A DNA stretch of 64,000 bases from Bradyrhizobium sp. U87765 SZCCT0048 (GTDB lineage Bacteria; Pseudomonadota; Alphaproteobacteria; Rhizobiales; Xanthobacteraceae): the NCBI RefSeq assembly GCF_018131225.1, contig NZ_JAFCMM010000001.1, forward strand, positions 868,001-932,000. The letters are read 5' to 3'. The position numbers and the translations under genes were made by a program. This document shows, in pieces, positions 29,596 through 37,617 of the stretch. Position 1 is the first letter of the stretch, and every line of letters begins with the position of its first letter. The notes beneath the pieces are model-generated. The model worked only from the letters and a program-made list of their open reading frames with translations, was not told where the DNA came from and ran no database searches.

Positions 29596-29775
29596 CCTCG
29601 GCCGCAAGCCCTGCCACCGGTCACGCGGAGCGCTGTCCGCAGCTCGCTGCCGGCCTCTCCATGATGCGCGTGTTCGTGTTTGCGCACTGGGCAAGCGACG
29701 TGGTTGTCAGCTTTGCTAACGGGATTGTCGCCGAGCGGCTGTTACGCAGGTGGACCGGATATCCAGACCGCAGCG
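29577..29775 (+). pseudogene. Possible PAP2-family phosphatase C-terminal fragment
   Basis: In the frame starting at 29577, residues 25-60 read AAGLSMMRVFVFAHWASDVV followed by VSFANGIVAERLLRR. This resembles the last catalytic motif of PAP2 phosphatases (R-x5-HWxSDV) and the helix after it. The rest of the enzyme is absent. The call rests on one motif. Confidence 0.4.
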
Positions 29776-30210
29776 TCAAGATCGCCGGCAACACGCCAGG
29801 CGATAGTCATTGCACATTCATCAACATAGTGGCTTGGCGCCGGGAGGAGCGAATGGCCTGGCTGGACTTGAAGCGGCCAGAACCAGATCCCCTGCAGCCG
29901 CTCCCCAAAGGGGCGTTTCGCGTCGCGCGACACTGGAAATGCCATGGCAGGCAGCTCACGCGCTTTGAATCTTTCGTCTTCATGCGCCGACGGAGACCTG
30001 TGGGCGGCAAAACCGTCCCCTGCGACCGAGCTTTACGTCTCGGTCGCCCCTTCTGCGGAGAGCCCCCAAGGCTGTGCTAAAATCATTGCCGGCGATCTTC
30101 AGTCACCGGCTCGGACGGTTCGACCAGAGCCGGTCGTTCACATGATCCCTGGGAATGTTCCGTTCTGGCGAAAGCAGTCGTCGACCCCGGAGGATGCCGG
30201 AGACAGCTCC
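29776..30210. other. Non-coding stretch with no recognisable content
   Basis: Open frames continue to 30080 and 30279 but have no recognised domain or ribosome site. No RNA gene or clear hairpin was found. Confidence 0.4.
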
Positions 30211-31230
30211 TTACAGCGCTCGGTGTTCGGGTGGCGAAAAACGCTGGCGGTATGCGGAGGGCGTAAGGCCTATGATTGACTGAAATACGCGGCGAAAACC
30301 TCTGACGTCCATATAGCCGACGCTTTCGGCGACAGCGTCAACCGGGGATCGCGTGAACTCGAGCAACTCACGCGCACGGCTGATACGCAGGCGCTGCTGA
30401 TATTCGGTCGGCTTCATGCTCGTTGCCTTCACAAACCGCCGCAGAAAGGTGCGCTGCTCGAGTCCCGCATGCCCTGCGAGATCGGCGACGCTCGCCGCCC
30501 GATCCCTATGGGCGGCGAGCCATTGCTGCGCCTTGAGTATGGCCGCATCGCCATGCTTCGTCCGAGGCTCGAAGCCGCTGTAGAAGCGCTGTTCCCGACC
30601 GGGCGGATCGACGTTCATGAAATGCGCTGTGTCGTGCATTACGCCGGCGCCGAAGAAACGCTCGGTGAGGCGCAGCCCGAGATCCGCCCACGCCATTGCG
30701 CCGCCGGCCGTGACGACATCGCCATAGTCGATGACCATATGTTCCGATTCCATCAGAACATCAGGAAATCTGGCCTTGAAGTCATCCGCGAATGACCAAT
30801 GGGTGGTGGCCTGGCGTCCCGACAGAAGGCCGGTCCTCGCGAGCATAAAGACCCCGCCGCAAACCGCGGCGAGGACAGCGCCGTCGGCGTGCCTGGCGCG
30901 AAGCCAGTCCGGGAGCGGGCTTTCATGTTCCGGCTCGAAAATGCTGCGGTGATTGTTCGCGACGATGACGACGCCAGGAGCATGAGGCGAGCCCGGGCAG
31001 CTATCAAAGCTGCAAGAAACGGTCCCGTCGTGGTCATTGCCCAGCCAATGCGTGATCCGCACCGGCGGCACCTCTCCGGCTCCTTGACGCTTGGCTGCGA
31101 AGTCGTTGGCGTACGTGAACAGGTCGGTGAGCCCGAACAAGCCTCCCTTGGCGGTGCCGGCGTCGTGCGCAAGCGCCACCTCGAGTCGCGGCAGTGCTGC
31201 TTTGACAGTTTTGACGCCCATCTTTGTCAC
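30211..31230 (-). CDS. GlxA-family transcriptional regulator (DJ-1/PfpI + AraC HTH)
   Basis: 339 residues. The first 170 form a class I glutamine-amidotransferase-like (DJ-1/PfpI) domain with AAVCGGVFMLARTGLLSGR as the nucleophile-elbow region. The last 100 form an AraC helix-turn-helix (VADLAGHAGLEQRTFLRRF and ESVGYMDVRGFRRVFQ). The start is a GTG at 31230; an ATG at 31221 is also possible. It overlaps slightly with the open frame of the divergent hydrolase, and the two probably share a promoter region and regulatory link. The ligand is unknown. Confidence 0.9.
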   Translation of the reverse strand: MTKMGVKTVKAALPRLEVALAHDAGTAKGGLFGLTDLFTYANDFAAKRQGAGEVPPVRITHWLGNDHDGTVSCSFDSCPGSPHAPGVVIVANNHRSIFEPEHESPLPDWLRARHADGAVLAAVCGGVFMLARTGLLSGRQATTHWSFADDFKARFPDVLMESEHMVIDYGDVVTAGGAMAWADLGLRLTERFFGAGVMHDTAHFMNVDPPGREQRFYSGFEPRTKHGDAAILKAQQWLAAHRDRAASVADLAGHAGLEQRTFLRRFVKATSMKPTEYQQRLRISRARELLEFTRSPVDAVAESVGYMDVRGFRRVFQSIIGLTPSAYRQRFSPPEHRAL

Positions 31231-31295
31231 ATCCCTCCATCGTGGGAATGGCAGAAAAGCTTCAAATTGCGCTCAACGAAGCAACGGAGCGCAGC

Positions 31296-32006
31296 ATGGA
31301 GCAGACAATCACCATAGCAACTGAAGGCGGCGAATTCTCTGCCTATGTTGCGAGACCCGCCGCGATCCCGGCGCCCGTCGTCATCATCCTGCACGAGGTG
31401 TTCGGCGTCAACGAGGACATCAGGACGACATGCCGGGAATTAGCGGAGGTGGGCTTCGTCGCGATCGCCCCCGACCTGTTCTGGCGGCAGGAGCGCGGCG
31501 TCGACCTCAACAGCTGGTCGGCAGCCGAATGGAAGAAGGGCCTTGCCCTCTATATGGCCTATGACCGCGATGCCGGCATCCGGGACATTGTCGCTACGAT
31601 CCGCGCCGCGAGGCGTCTGGAGGGCGGAAGCGGCAAGGTCGGGGTGATGGGCTTCTGCCTGGGCGGCCTGATGGCCTTTCTTTCCGCCGCCCATCACGAC
31701 CCGGATGCTACCGTCGCCTATCACGGTGGTGACACGGAGAAGTACCTCGACAAGGCGATCGGCATCTCGACACCGATCCTGATGCACTTGGCGGAGGAAG
31801 ACGAGTTCATCGGCAAGGAGGCGCAGAGGCAGATCAAGGGTGCCTTGGCCGACGTGCCCGGCGCGACCATCTACAGCTATCCCGGTCAGAACCACGCCTT
31901 CGCCCGCCACACCGGGCTCCACTACGATGCTCAGGCGGCGGCGCTGGCGAACGGCCGTACGATTGCCTTCCTGGCTGAACATCTCGGTTTGCGAGGCGCC
32001 TCGTAA
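31296..32006 (+). CDS. Dienelactone hydrolase family protein
   Basis: About 236 residues from the ATG at 31296 (GGAG nearby; the frame is open from 31224). The fold and motifs match dienelactone hydrolase: VVIILHEVFGVNEDIR, the nucleophile Cys in GVMGFCLGGLMAF, an Asp in AEEDEFIGKE, and the His of GQNHAFAR. The family opens enol-lactones in chlorocatechol breakdown, though many members act on other esters. It is divergent from the GlxA-type regulator. Confidence 0.88.
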   Translation: MEQTITIATEGGEFSAYVARPAAIPAPVVIILHEVFGVNEDIRTTCRELAEVGFVAIAPDLFWRQERGVDLNSWSAAEWKKGLALYMAYDRDAGIRDIVATIRAARRLEGGSGKVGVMGFCLGGLMAFLSAAHHDPDATVAYHGGDTEKYLDKAIGISTPILMHLAEEDEFIGKEAQRQIKGALADVPGATIYSYPGQNHAFARHTGLHYDAQAAALANGRTIAFLAEHLGLRGAS

Positions 32007-32182
32007 AGGCTGTCCCCATCGGCCCCGCCGACAGCTCATTCATCCCGGATCTGGATAGATGATAGCCGTTTTGGCTGACTAATTCCGGAGCCGGAACCAG
32101 CGCATATCCCCGTCAACGAGGCAGCCGGAGCGGCGATGAGCGCCATCCTCGAACGGCCATCGAAATCAAAGGAGCATCTCTC

Positions 32183-32929
32183 ATGACCAAGCTTGCAGGC
32201 AAGATCGCGATCGTCACCGGCGCCTCCAAGGGCATCGGCGCCGCCACGGCCAAGGCACTGGCGGCCCAGGGCGCGTCAGTCGTCGTCAACTATGCGTCGA
32301 GTAAGTCCGACGCGGACACCGTGGTTGCAGCCATCATTGCAGCCGGCGGCAAGGCCGTCGCCGTTCAGGGGGACGTCTCGAAAGCGGTAGAGGCGCAGGG
32401 CATCGTCAATGCAGCCATCAACGCCTATGGCAAGCTCGACATTCTCGTCAACAATTCGGGCGTCTACTCGTTCGCACCGCTGGAAGCGGTCAGCGAGGCT
32501 GACTTCCACCGGATGTTCGACATCAACGTCCTTGGCTTGCTGCTGGTCACCCAGGCTGCCGCCAAGCACATGGGTGAAGGCGCGAGCATCATCAACATCG
32601 GTTCTGGTGTGACCGCGATCACGCCGCCTGCGACTTCGGTCTACACGGCCAGCAAGGGCGCGGTCGACGTCATTACCGGCGTGTTGGCCAAAGAGCTTGG
32701 CCCCCGCAAAATCCGCGTCAATTCGGTGAACCCGAGCCTTACCGAGACGGACGGCACGCACAGCGCGGGCATGCTCGCGACCGACTTCGAGGCCGGCATC
32801 GTCGCCCAGACGCCGCTCGGTCGGCTCGGCCAGCCGCAGGACATCGCCGATGTCGTCGCCTTCGTCGCATCGGACGACGCGCGCTGGCTCACCGGCGAAC
32901 GGATCATCGCAGGCGGCGGGCTGCGCTGA
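32183..32929 (+). CDS. SDR family oxidoreductase
   Basis: A 248-residue classical short-chain dehydrogenase. The cofactor motif is TGASKGIGAATAKAL, NNSG replaces the usual NNAG, and the catalytic Ser-Tyr-Lys are in GSGVTAIT and YTASKGAV. The N-terminus and the C-terminal GERIIAGGGLR resemble glucose dehydrogenase/3-oxoacyl-reductase types. The exact substrate is unknown. GGAGCATCTCTC lies upstream of the ATG, and the gene is 46 bp before the alpha/beta hydrolase. Confidence 0.9.
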   Translation: MTKLAGKIAIVTGASKGIGAATAKALAAQGASVVVNYASSKSDADTVVAAIIAAGGKAVAVQGDVSKAVEAQGIVNAAINAYGKLDILVNNSGVYSFAPLEAVSEADFHRMFDINVLGLLLVTQAAAKHMGEGASIINIGSGVTAITPPATSVYTASKGAVDVITGVLAKELGPRKIRVNSVNPSLTETDGTHSAGMLATDFEAGIVAQTPLGRLGQPQDIADVVAFVASDDARWLTGERIIAGGGLR

Positions 32930-32975
32930 ACCCGAACGACAACATCGCAAACCACTCGAACAGAAGGAGAATATC

Positions 32976-33809
32976 ATGACTTACTCGCATGACACCGCCC
33001 CGACCCAGTATGTCGAGGCCAACGGTATCCGTTTCGCCTACCGCCGCTTCGGCAAGACGGGCGGCGTCCCCATCGTTATGACCATCCATTTCCGCGGCAC
33101 CATGGACCATTGGGATCCCGCCATGACCGACGGTCTGGCCCAAACCCGCGAAGTGATCCTGTTCGACAATGCCGGTATCGGTGCCAGCTCGGGCACGACC
33201 CCGAACACGATCGCCGGCATGGCAACGGACGCTATCGCCTTCATCAAGGCGCTCGGGTTTAGCAAGACCGACGTGCTCGGATACTCGATCGGCGGTAAGG
33301 TCGCGCAGGAGATCGCCGTGCAGGCGCCGGATCTGGTGCGCAAACTGATCCTCGTAGGCACCGGGCCGCGCGGCGCCGACACCGCAGCCAGCAAGTCCGG
33401 GGAGATCTTTTCGGCCAGCTACGATCCGCCCGAGCACCTGTGGATCGCCGCTCATTTCCTGCCCAACGCGACGGGCCATGCAGCTGGCCTGAAGTATCTC
33501 GAACGCAAGCACCGCCGTCAGGATCGCGTCCCGGAAGTCAGCGAGGCCGCGGCGACGGCGCAGTATGCCGCGATCGTCAGCTCGAACGAGAAAAGTGACG
33601 GAGTCTGGGACTATCTTGCAGGTATCCAGCAGCCGACGCTCGTGGTTGATGGCAGCAACGACCTGATCATCCCCACGATCAACGGCTTCACGCTCCAGCA
33701 GCACCTGCCGAACGCCCAGCTCATCGTCTATCCGGACTCCAGCCACGGGCCGCATAACCAGTATCCCGAGCTGTTCGTGATCCACGCGACGCTCTTCCTC
33801 GACGCCTAA
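32976..33809 (+). CDS. Alpha/beta hydrolase
   Basis: 277 residues from the ATG at 32976, with AAGGAGAATATC upstream. It shows FRGTMDHWDP (oxyanion region), the nucleophile elbow GYSIGGKVAQ near residue 106, Asp in VDGSNDLIIP and His in DSSHGPHNQYP. Related proteins are annotated as non-haem chloroperoxidases or esterases. It lies between two short-chain dehydrogenases and is followed by a strong hairpin. Confidence 0.88.
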   Translation: MTYSHDTAPTQYVEANGIRFAYRRFGKTGGVPIVMTIHFRGTMDHWDPAMTDGLAQTREVILFDNAGIGASSGTTPNTIAGMATDAIAFIKALGFSKTDVLGYSIGGKVAQEIAVQAPDLVRKLILVGTGPRGADTAASKSGEIFSASYDPPEHLWIAAHFLPNATGHAAGLKYLERKHRRQDRVPEVSEAAATAQYAAIVSSNEKSDGVWDYLAGIQQPTLVVDGSNDLIIPTINGFTLQQHLPNAQLIVYPDSSHGPHNQYPELFVIHATLFLDA

Positions 33810-33823
33810 GTCCGTCAGCCAGC

Positions 33824-33849
33824 CTCCCCGTCGCCACGGCGACGGGGAG
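33824..33849 (+). terminator. Strong hairpin after alpha/beta hydrolase
   Basis: CTCCCCGTCGCC pairs with GGCGACGGGGAG across two bases (12-bp stem). No T tract follows, so it may be an attenuator or RNA-stabilising hairpin rather than a full terminator. Confidence 0.6.
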
Positions 33850-33872
33850 CGCTATTCCCAGGGAGATCGATC

Positions 33873-34139
33873 ATGTTCGCCAGCAACGGCAAAACCGCAC
33901 TCGTCACCGGCGGATCACGTGGCATTGGTCGCGCGACCGCCATCGCGCTCGCCGAGGCCGGCGCGCAGGTTCTCGTCCACTATGGGTCCGCGGCCGACGA
34001 AGCGCTCAAGCGGACCGACCACAGCAGCTATTGCCCCTTCAAGGGAGAAGCGTACTACTTCAGCATTCCGAGCGGCGGGTTGAGGGCGCGGCAGGCAGGG
34101 CACCGGCTCTTCGCCGCCCGTTCCGCGACCACGTCATGA
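33873..34139 (+). pseudogene. Chimeric fragment: SDR N-terminus joined to DUF427 piece
   Basis: Residues 1-45 are a short-chain dehydrogenase start (KTALVTGGSRGIGRATAIAL). From about residue 46 the text becomes RTDHSSYCPFKGEAYYFSI, which resembles the conserved core of DUF427 proteins and not an SDR. The 88-residue frame then ends. It looks like an in-frame deletion that fused the 5' end of one gene to the middle of another. A good Shine-Dalgarno (CAGGGAGATCGATC) precedes the ATG, so it may still be translated. Confidence 0.65.
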
Positions 34140-34150
34140 GGAGAATGACA

Positions 34151-34897
34151 ATGGACAGACCCGTCGTCCTGATCACCGGCGCCCTGGCGGGCATCGGCCG
34201 TGCCACGGCCCTGGCGTTCGCGCGTGAAGGCGCGCATCTCGTCGTCTCTGGCCGAATGCCCGCTGTCGGCGAAGCTTTGGTGCACGAACTCTATCAACTT
34301 GGTGCAGAGGCGGATTTCGCGAAGGCCGACGTGCAGAACGAAGACGAGATCCGGCAGGCGGTCGAACGCACCGTCGAACGCTTCGGTCGCCTCGACGTCG
34401 CGGTGAACAATGCCGGCACCGAGGGCACGCCCGGTCCGGTGACCGAACAGACGCTCGAAAGCTACGCGTCGGTCTTCGACACCAACGTCCGCGGGACTCT
34501 CATCAGCATGAAGCACGAGCTGCGCGTCATGCAGCAGCAGAAGTCCGGGAGCATCATCAACATATCCTCGACGATGGGAGAGCGGGGAGCCGGAAACATG
34601 GCGCTCTATGTTGGCAGCAAGCATGCCGTGGAGGGGATTACGAAGTCGGCGGCGATCGAGGCCGCGGCCTACGGCGTTCGCGTCAACGCGATCGCGCCGG
34701 GGCCGACGGAAACGGCCATGCTCGACCGGCTGACGGATACCCCGGAGGGAAAGACGCCGTTCTATTCCACCATTCCGATGCGGCGTGGAGGCCGACCTGA
34801 GGAGATCGCCGAAGTCATTCTGTTCGTAGCCTCCGACAAAGCGAGCTACATCACGGGCCAGATTATCCGCGTCAATGGCGGGAGGACCGCAAGCTGA
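34151..34897 (+). CDS. SDR family oxidoreductase
   Basis: 248 residues. The ATG at 34151 is 7 bases after AGGAG; two earlier in-frame ATGs exist. The cofactor motif is ITGALAGIGRATALAFAREG, then NNAGTEG, and the catalytic Ser and YVGSKHAVEG. The C-terminus ITGQIIRVNGGRTAS is standard. The substrate is unknown. It lies downstream of the SDR-DUF427 chimera and faces the convergent LysR gene. Confidence 0.9.
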   Translation: MDRPVVLITGALAGIGRATALAFAREGAHLVVSGRMPAVGEALVHELYQLGAEADFAKADVQNEDEIRQAVERTVERFGRLDVAVNNAGTEGTPGPVTEQTLESYASVFDTNVRGTLISMKHELRVMQQQKSGSIINISSTMGERGAGNMALYVGSKHAVEGITKSAAIEAAAYGVRVNAIAPGPTETAMLDRLTDTPEGKTPFYSTIPMRRGGRPEEIAEVILFVASDKASYITGQIIRVNGGRTAS

Positions 34898-34970
34898 GCT
34901 CAGCGCCGCCCACCCAATCGGCAGGTTATCGCGCCCCTCGGCAGCCGTATGGCGGTAAACTGGATCCGTC

Positions 34971-35900
34971 TTATGCCGAAGCGGAACTATGACGCTCCGC
35001 ATCAAGTTGGGCGGCCAGAAAGTCTATGAACGCCCGGGCAGCGAAGCGCGTGGCTTTGCCGAGCGGGAAATAGGCATAAACCTTGGTCGGAACGGTGTCC
35101 CAGTCGGGTAGCAGGCGGACCAGACGTCCGTCGCTCAGTTCGCTGCGACAGGACCAGTATCCGATCGAGGCGATGCCCATGCCCGCCGTTGCGGCGGAGA
35201 CCGTGCCCTCATTGTCGCTGAAAAGCGCGCTCGCCTTCGCGACTTCCGCCACTTCGGATTGGCCTGCGCGCAGGAAGGTCCAGGCCGTGCTGACGCCTCC
35301 TGAAGGACCTGCGACGATCCGATGGTCGCGAAGCTCGGCGGGGCTGGTGGGGCGGCCGAACCGATCGAGATAGGATGGCGCAGCCACGATGACGCGGGGA
35401 TATGCCGTAAGCAGTCGCGCCGTCGCGCTTGAATCCGGCAAGCTCCCGATACGGATGGCCACGTCTACCGCTTCGCGCACCAGGTCCTGATGTTGGTCGC
35501 CCATGATGATCTGAAGCTCGAGCCTGGGGTGCAGCTCCGCGAAGCCAGGAATGCGCGGGATGATCTCACGCGCTCCCGCACTGGTCGGCATCCCAACCCT
35601 CAATGTCCCTCGCAATTCCCCCTGCCTCACGCTCTGCTCGGCTTCGTCGAGCTGGTCCAGGACGGGCTCGATCCTTGCGAGATACTCCGCACCCGCTTCG
35701 GTGGCGACCACGGCCCGGGTCGTGCGCGCCAGCAGCGCGACGCCAAGCTCTGCTTCGAGCTCAGCTACGGCTCGTGACGCTTGGGACTGCGAAATCGAAA
35801 GCTCGCGCGCGGCGCCCGAGAAGCTGCTCAGTCGGGCCACGCGGGAGAATATCTTGAGTTGCGCGACGTCCAACCGAAAGCTCCGACAGCTTACCGACAA
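34971..35900 (-). CDS. LysR-family transcriptional regulator
   Basis: About 309 residues. The N-terminal winged helix reads LKIFSRVARLSSFSGAAREL and SISQSQASRAVAELEAELG, followed by the LysR substrate-binding domain (RVGMPTSAGAREIIPRI ...). No ATG start exists in frame; a TTG at 35900 or a second TTG at 35873 are the options. No divergent gene is intact upstream, so a former partner may have been lost to rearrangement. Confidence 0.9.
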   Translation of the reverse strand: MSVSCRSFRLDVAQLKIFSRVARLSSFSGAARELSISQSQASRAVAELEAELGVALLARTTRAVVATEAGAEYLARIEPVLDQLDEAEQSVRQGELRGTLRVGMPTSAGAREIIPRIPGFAELHPRLELQIIMGDQHQDLVREAVDVAIRIGSLPDSSATARLLTAYPRVIVAAPSYLDRFGRPTSPAELRDHRIVAGPSGGVSTAWTFLRAGQSEVAEVAKASALFSDNEGTVSAATAGMGIASIGYWSCRSELSDGRLVRLLPDWDTVPTKVYAYFPLGKATRFAARAFIDFLAAQLDAERHSSASA

Positions 35901-36240
35901 TCGATCCGCGAGGGCCAGTCACTCGCGCACGTGCCGCTTCATCAATCCCGATCCAGCATAGAATATAACTATATCGCTTAGCTAGTCCGTATTCCTGCGG
36001 GGCGACATATCGTCTGCAACAGGCGGCCATCGGCCGCCTTTCCCTGATGAAGGAAGCGCGACCATGAGCGCCAGACGAATGTTGCACCTCGGCGCCTTCA
36101 TGCGCCTTGCTGCCATCCATACCCGCGCACGAATATCCGAGACCGTCCGAGCGAGTTTTCGATAGGATCCTCGATACACTGCTGCTGATCGGCTTCGTTG
36201 GCGCACGGATGGACGCCCCGTTCATTCGCGACGATATCCG
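35901..36240. other. Region with no supported gene
   Basis: This 340-bp stretch upstream of the LysR gene carries only short frames. A 33-codon frame at 36064 (MSARRMLHLGAFMRLAAIHT) faintly recalls the start of LLM-class flavin monooxygenases but is too short to call. Confidence 0.4.
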
Positions 36241-36518
36241 CGGCATCACACTCACTGCTGAAATGGGTCTGTTCCTGATCCGACTTTCCAGCAATGTGCG
36301 TGGGCGGCCGGCCGCGCGCTCTCCTGGCCAGTGCCGCGAACAGGCTGATAGCCCGACGAATTCCCTAAGGTGCGTTCACGTTGCTCATATGATAAAAACT
36401 GCCGGCCGGAAAATGCTCCCGAAGATAATTTTATCGTTCGTTTTAGGTGTCGAAATTCTTCTGGGCATTGGCAGTTGAGCAGTGTGCCATCACCGACGTC
36501 GGTACCGAGAAGGCCGTA
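36241..36518 (+). repeat. About 280-bp dispersed repeat, copy A
   Basis: It aligns in direct orientation to 45126-45413. Long identical runs include TGTTCCTGATCCGACTTTCC and the stretch around GCGAACAGGCTGATAGCCCG. Differences are mostly substitutions plus one insertion of about 10 bp in copy B. It carries no recognisable gene, although each copy has short open frames. Confidence 0.85.
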
Positions 36519-36959
36519 CCAGCGAGACCTCGCCTCGATCACGAGGCGCCTCTAGAGTCGCAACCTCAGCTGCAGCGCCAGGGACGGCGTGAATGCCCTC
36601 AGCTTGCTCGAGGATCGAGCACATCACTATCGAAAATAAGAGACGATCGATGGAAAGGTCACGCGGCGACCTGACGATAAAATTGATACTCTCGTCTATC
36701 GCAACGGTGCAGTACTTCGATTGACGATCTGATGCCAATGCAAGTAATCGCAACAGCAAAGCACTTAGATCGGGTGACTTCCGAAAATCTTCAAAATGCT
36801 GCTGGGCGACCGGGCCTCCTGTGCGCAGCCATAAAAGCTCTAGTCCACAAGATTCCCGACGCTAACAGCCCGGTTTCCAACTCGTTGCCGCGTAGATTTC
36901 CGGCTACCTGCTGGGTGATCCGCATTTCGGCGTCAGCCGCGGTCACCTCCTAGTAAGAC
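36519..36959. other. Region with no supported gene
   Basis: Only short, unrecognised open frames lie here, between repeat copy A and the Rhs remnant. One minus frame (36490-36759) is uninterrupted for 89 codons but overlaps the repeat and has no recognisable domain. Confidence 0.35.
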
Positions 36960-36969
36960 TGCTTCGCTC

Positions 36970-37200
36970 TGGTCAGTTCGCTAACGTCGCCGAACGCGGT
37001 GCACGCGACGGATACGTCACCGCGTTCATCCGCCTGTCGCGTCGTGGCCCTCCGAGAAAGTGTACCGCTCCGGCAATGGTTTCCGCAACCCGCACGGGCC
37101 GCGTCTGGGCGTCATAAGTCAGGGTACGTTCATAGCCGGCGCCCTGCCCAGCCGTAATCTCCGAGGACGTGAGCTTGCCGATTCCACAAGTTCCAGCTCG
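36970..37200 (-). pseudogene. Rhs/YD-repeat remnant
   Basis: On the minus strand 37190-37070 reads CGIGKLTSSEITAGQGAGYE then RTLTYDAQTRPVRVAETIAG. This is the YD-repeat pattern of Rhs proteins (GYxRTxTYDAxGRPV). Further on, FSEGHDATG and MNAVTYPS appear in different frames, showing decay. It lies downstream of the immunity-like gene and probably derives from the same Rhs locus by recombination. Confidence 0.6.
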
Positions 37201-37332
37201 TCGAAGTTCTGCGTGGCGATCTCGTTCTTGACCTCAGTCTGGCTCGTCAAGCATCTCTCTTGCCACCGCTTCCATGAATACGAACTCAGTCGTAGCTGCC
37301 GCCAGTAGAAGCGCTAGGCCGGTCGCACCGGC

Positions 37333-37611
37333 TTATTCTCCCGACTTTGCATACGGAAGACCGATACTGTGTTGCGCGCAGACCACCTCATAGTACACCA
37401 ACGCTTCGGATAACTGTTCATGCATATACTTTATCTCATCCGACAGCTCTTCGAGTTCTCTCCTCACCAACAGCTCGGACATGAGCATCAACTGCTGAAC
37501 GAGCCCATTAAGAGTATCTCCCTGAAAAACAACTCCCGGATAGCTGCGAGCCGCAAGCTTAACGACCGCAAAATTGACGGGACGACTCAACAACTCCACG
37601 TCGTGGCTCAT
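37333..37611 (-). CDS. Probable immunity protein of the Rhs tip (DUF6959-like)
   Basis: A 92-residue acidic protein, MSHDVELLSRPVNFAVVKLA followed by ARSYPGVVFQGDTLNGLVQQ. The pattern (short beta region with FPGVVxQGDTLxxL, then helices) resembles the DUF6959 family, which occurs beside polymorphic toxins. It begins 6 bp after the Rhs stop codon, and its Shine-Dalgarno (AGGTAG) overlaps that stop, so the two are translationally coupled. Size, position and coupling are those of a cognate immunity protein; the family assignment is from memory of the motif only. Confidence 0.65.
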   Translation of the reverse strand: MSHDVELLSRPVNFAVVKLAARSYPGVVFQGDTLNGLVQQLMLMSELLVRRELEELSDEIKYMHEQLSEALVYYEVVCAQHSIGLPYAKSGE

Positions 37612-37617
37612 TTGAAG

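Noticed and set aside
29830..30080. Open frame continuing after the PAP2-like fragment
   Set aside because: No domain, ribosome site or plausible composition beyond residue 65.
36064..36165. Start of an LLM-class flavin monooxygenase
   Set aside because: Only about ten residues resemble the family and the frame ends after 33 codons.
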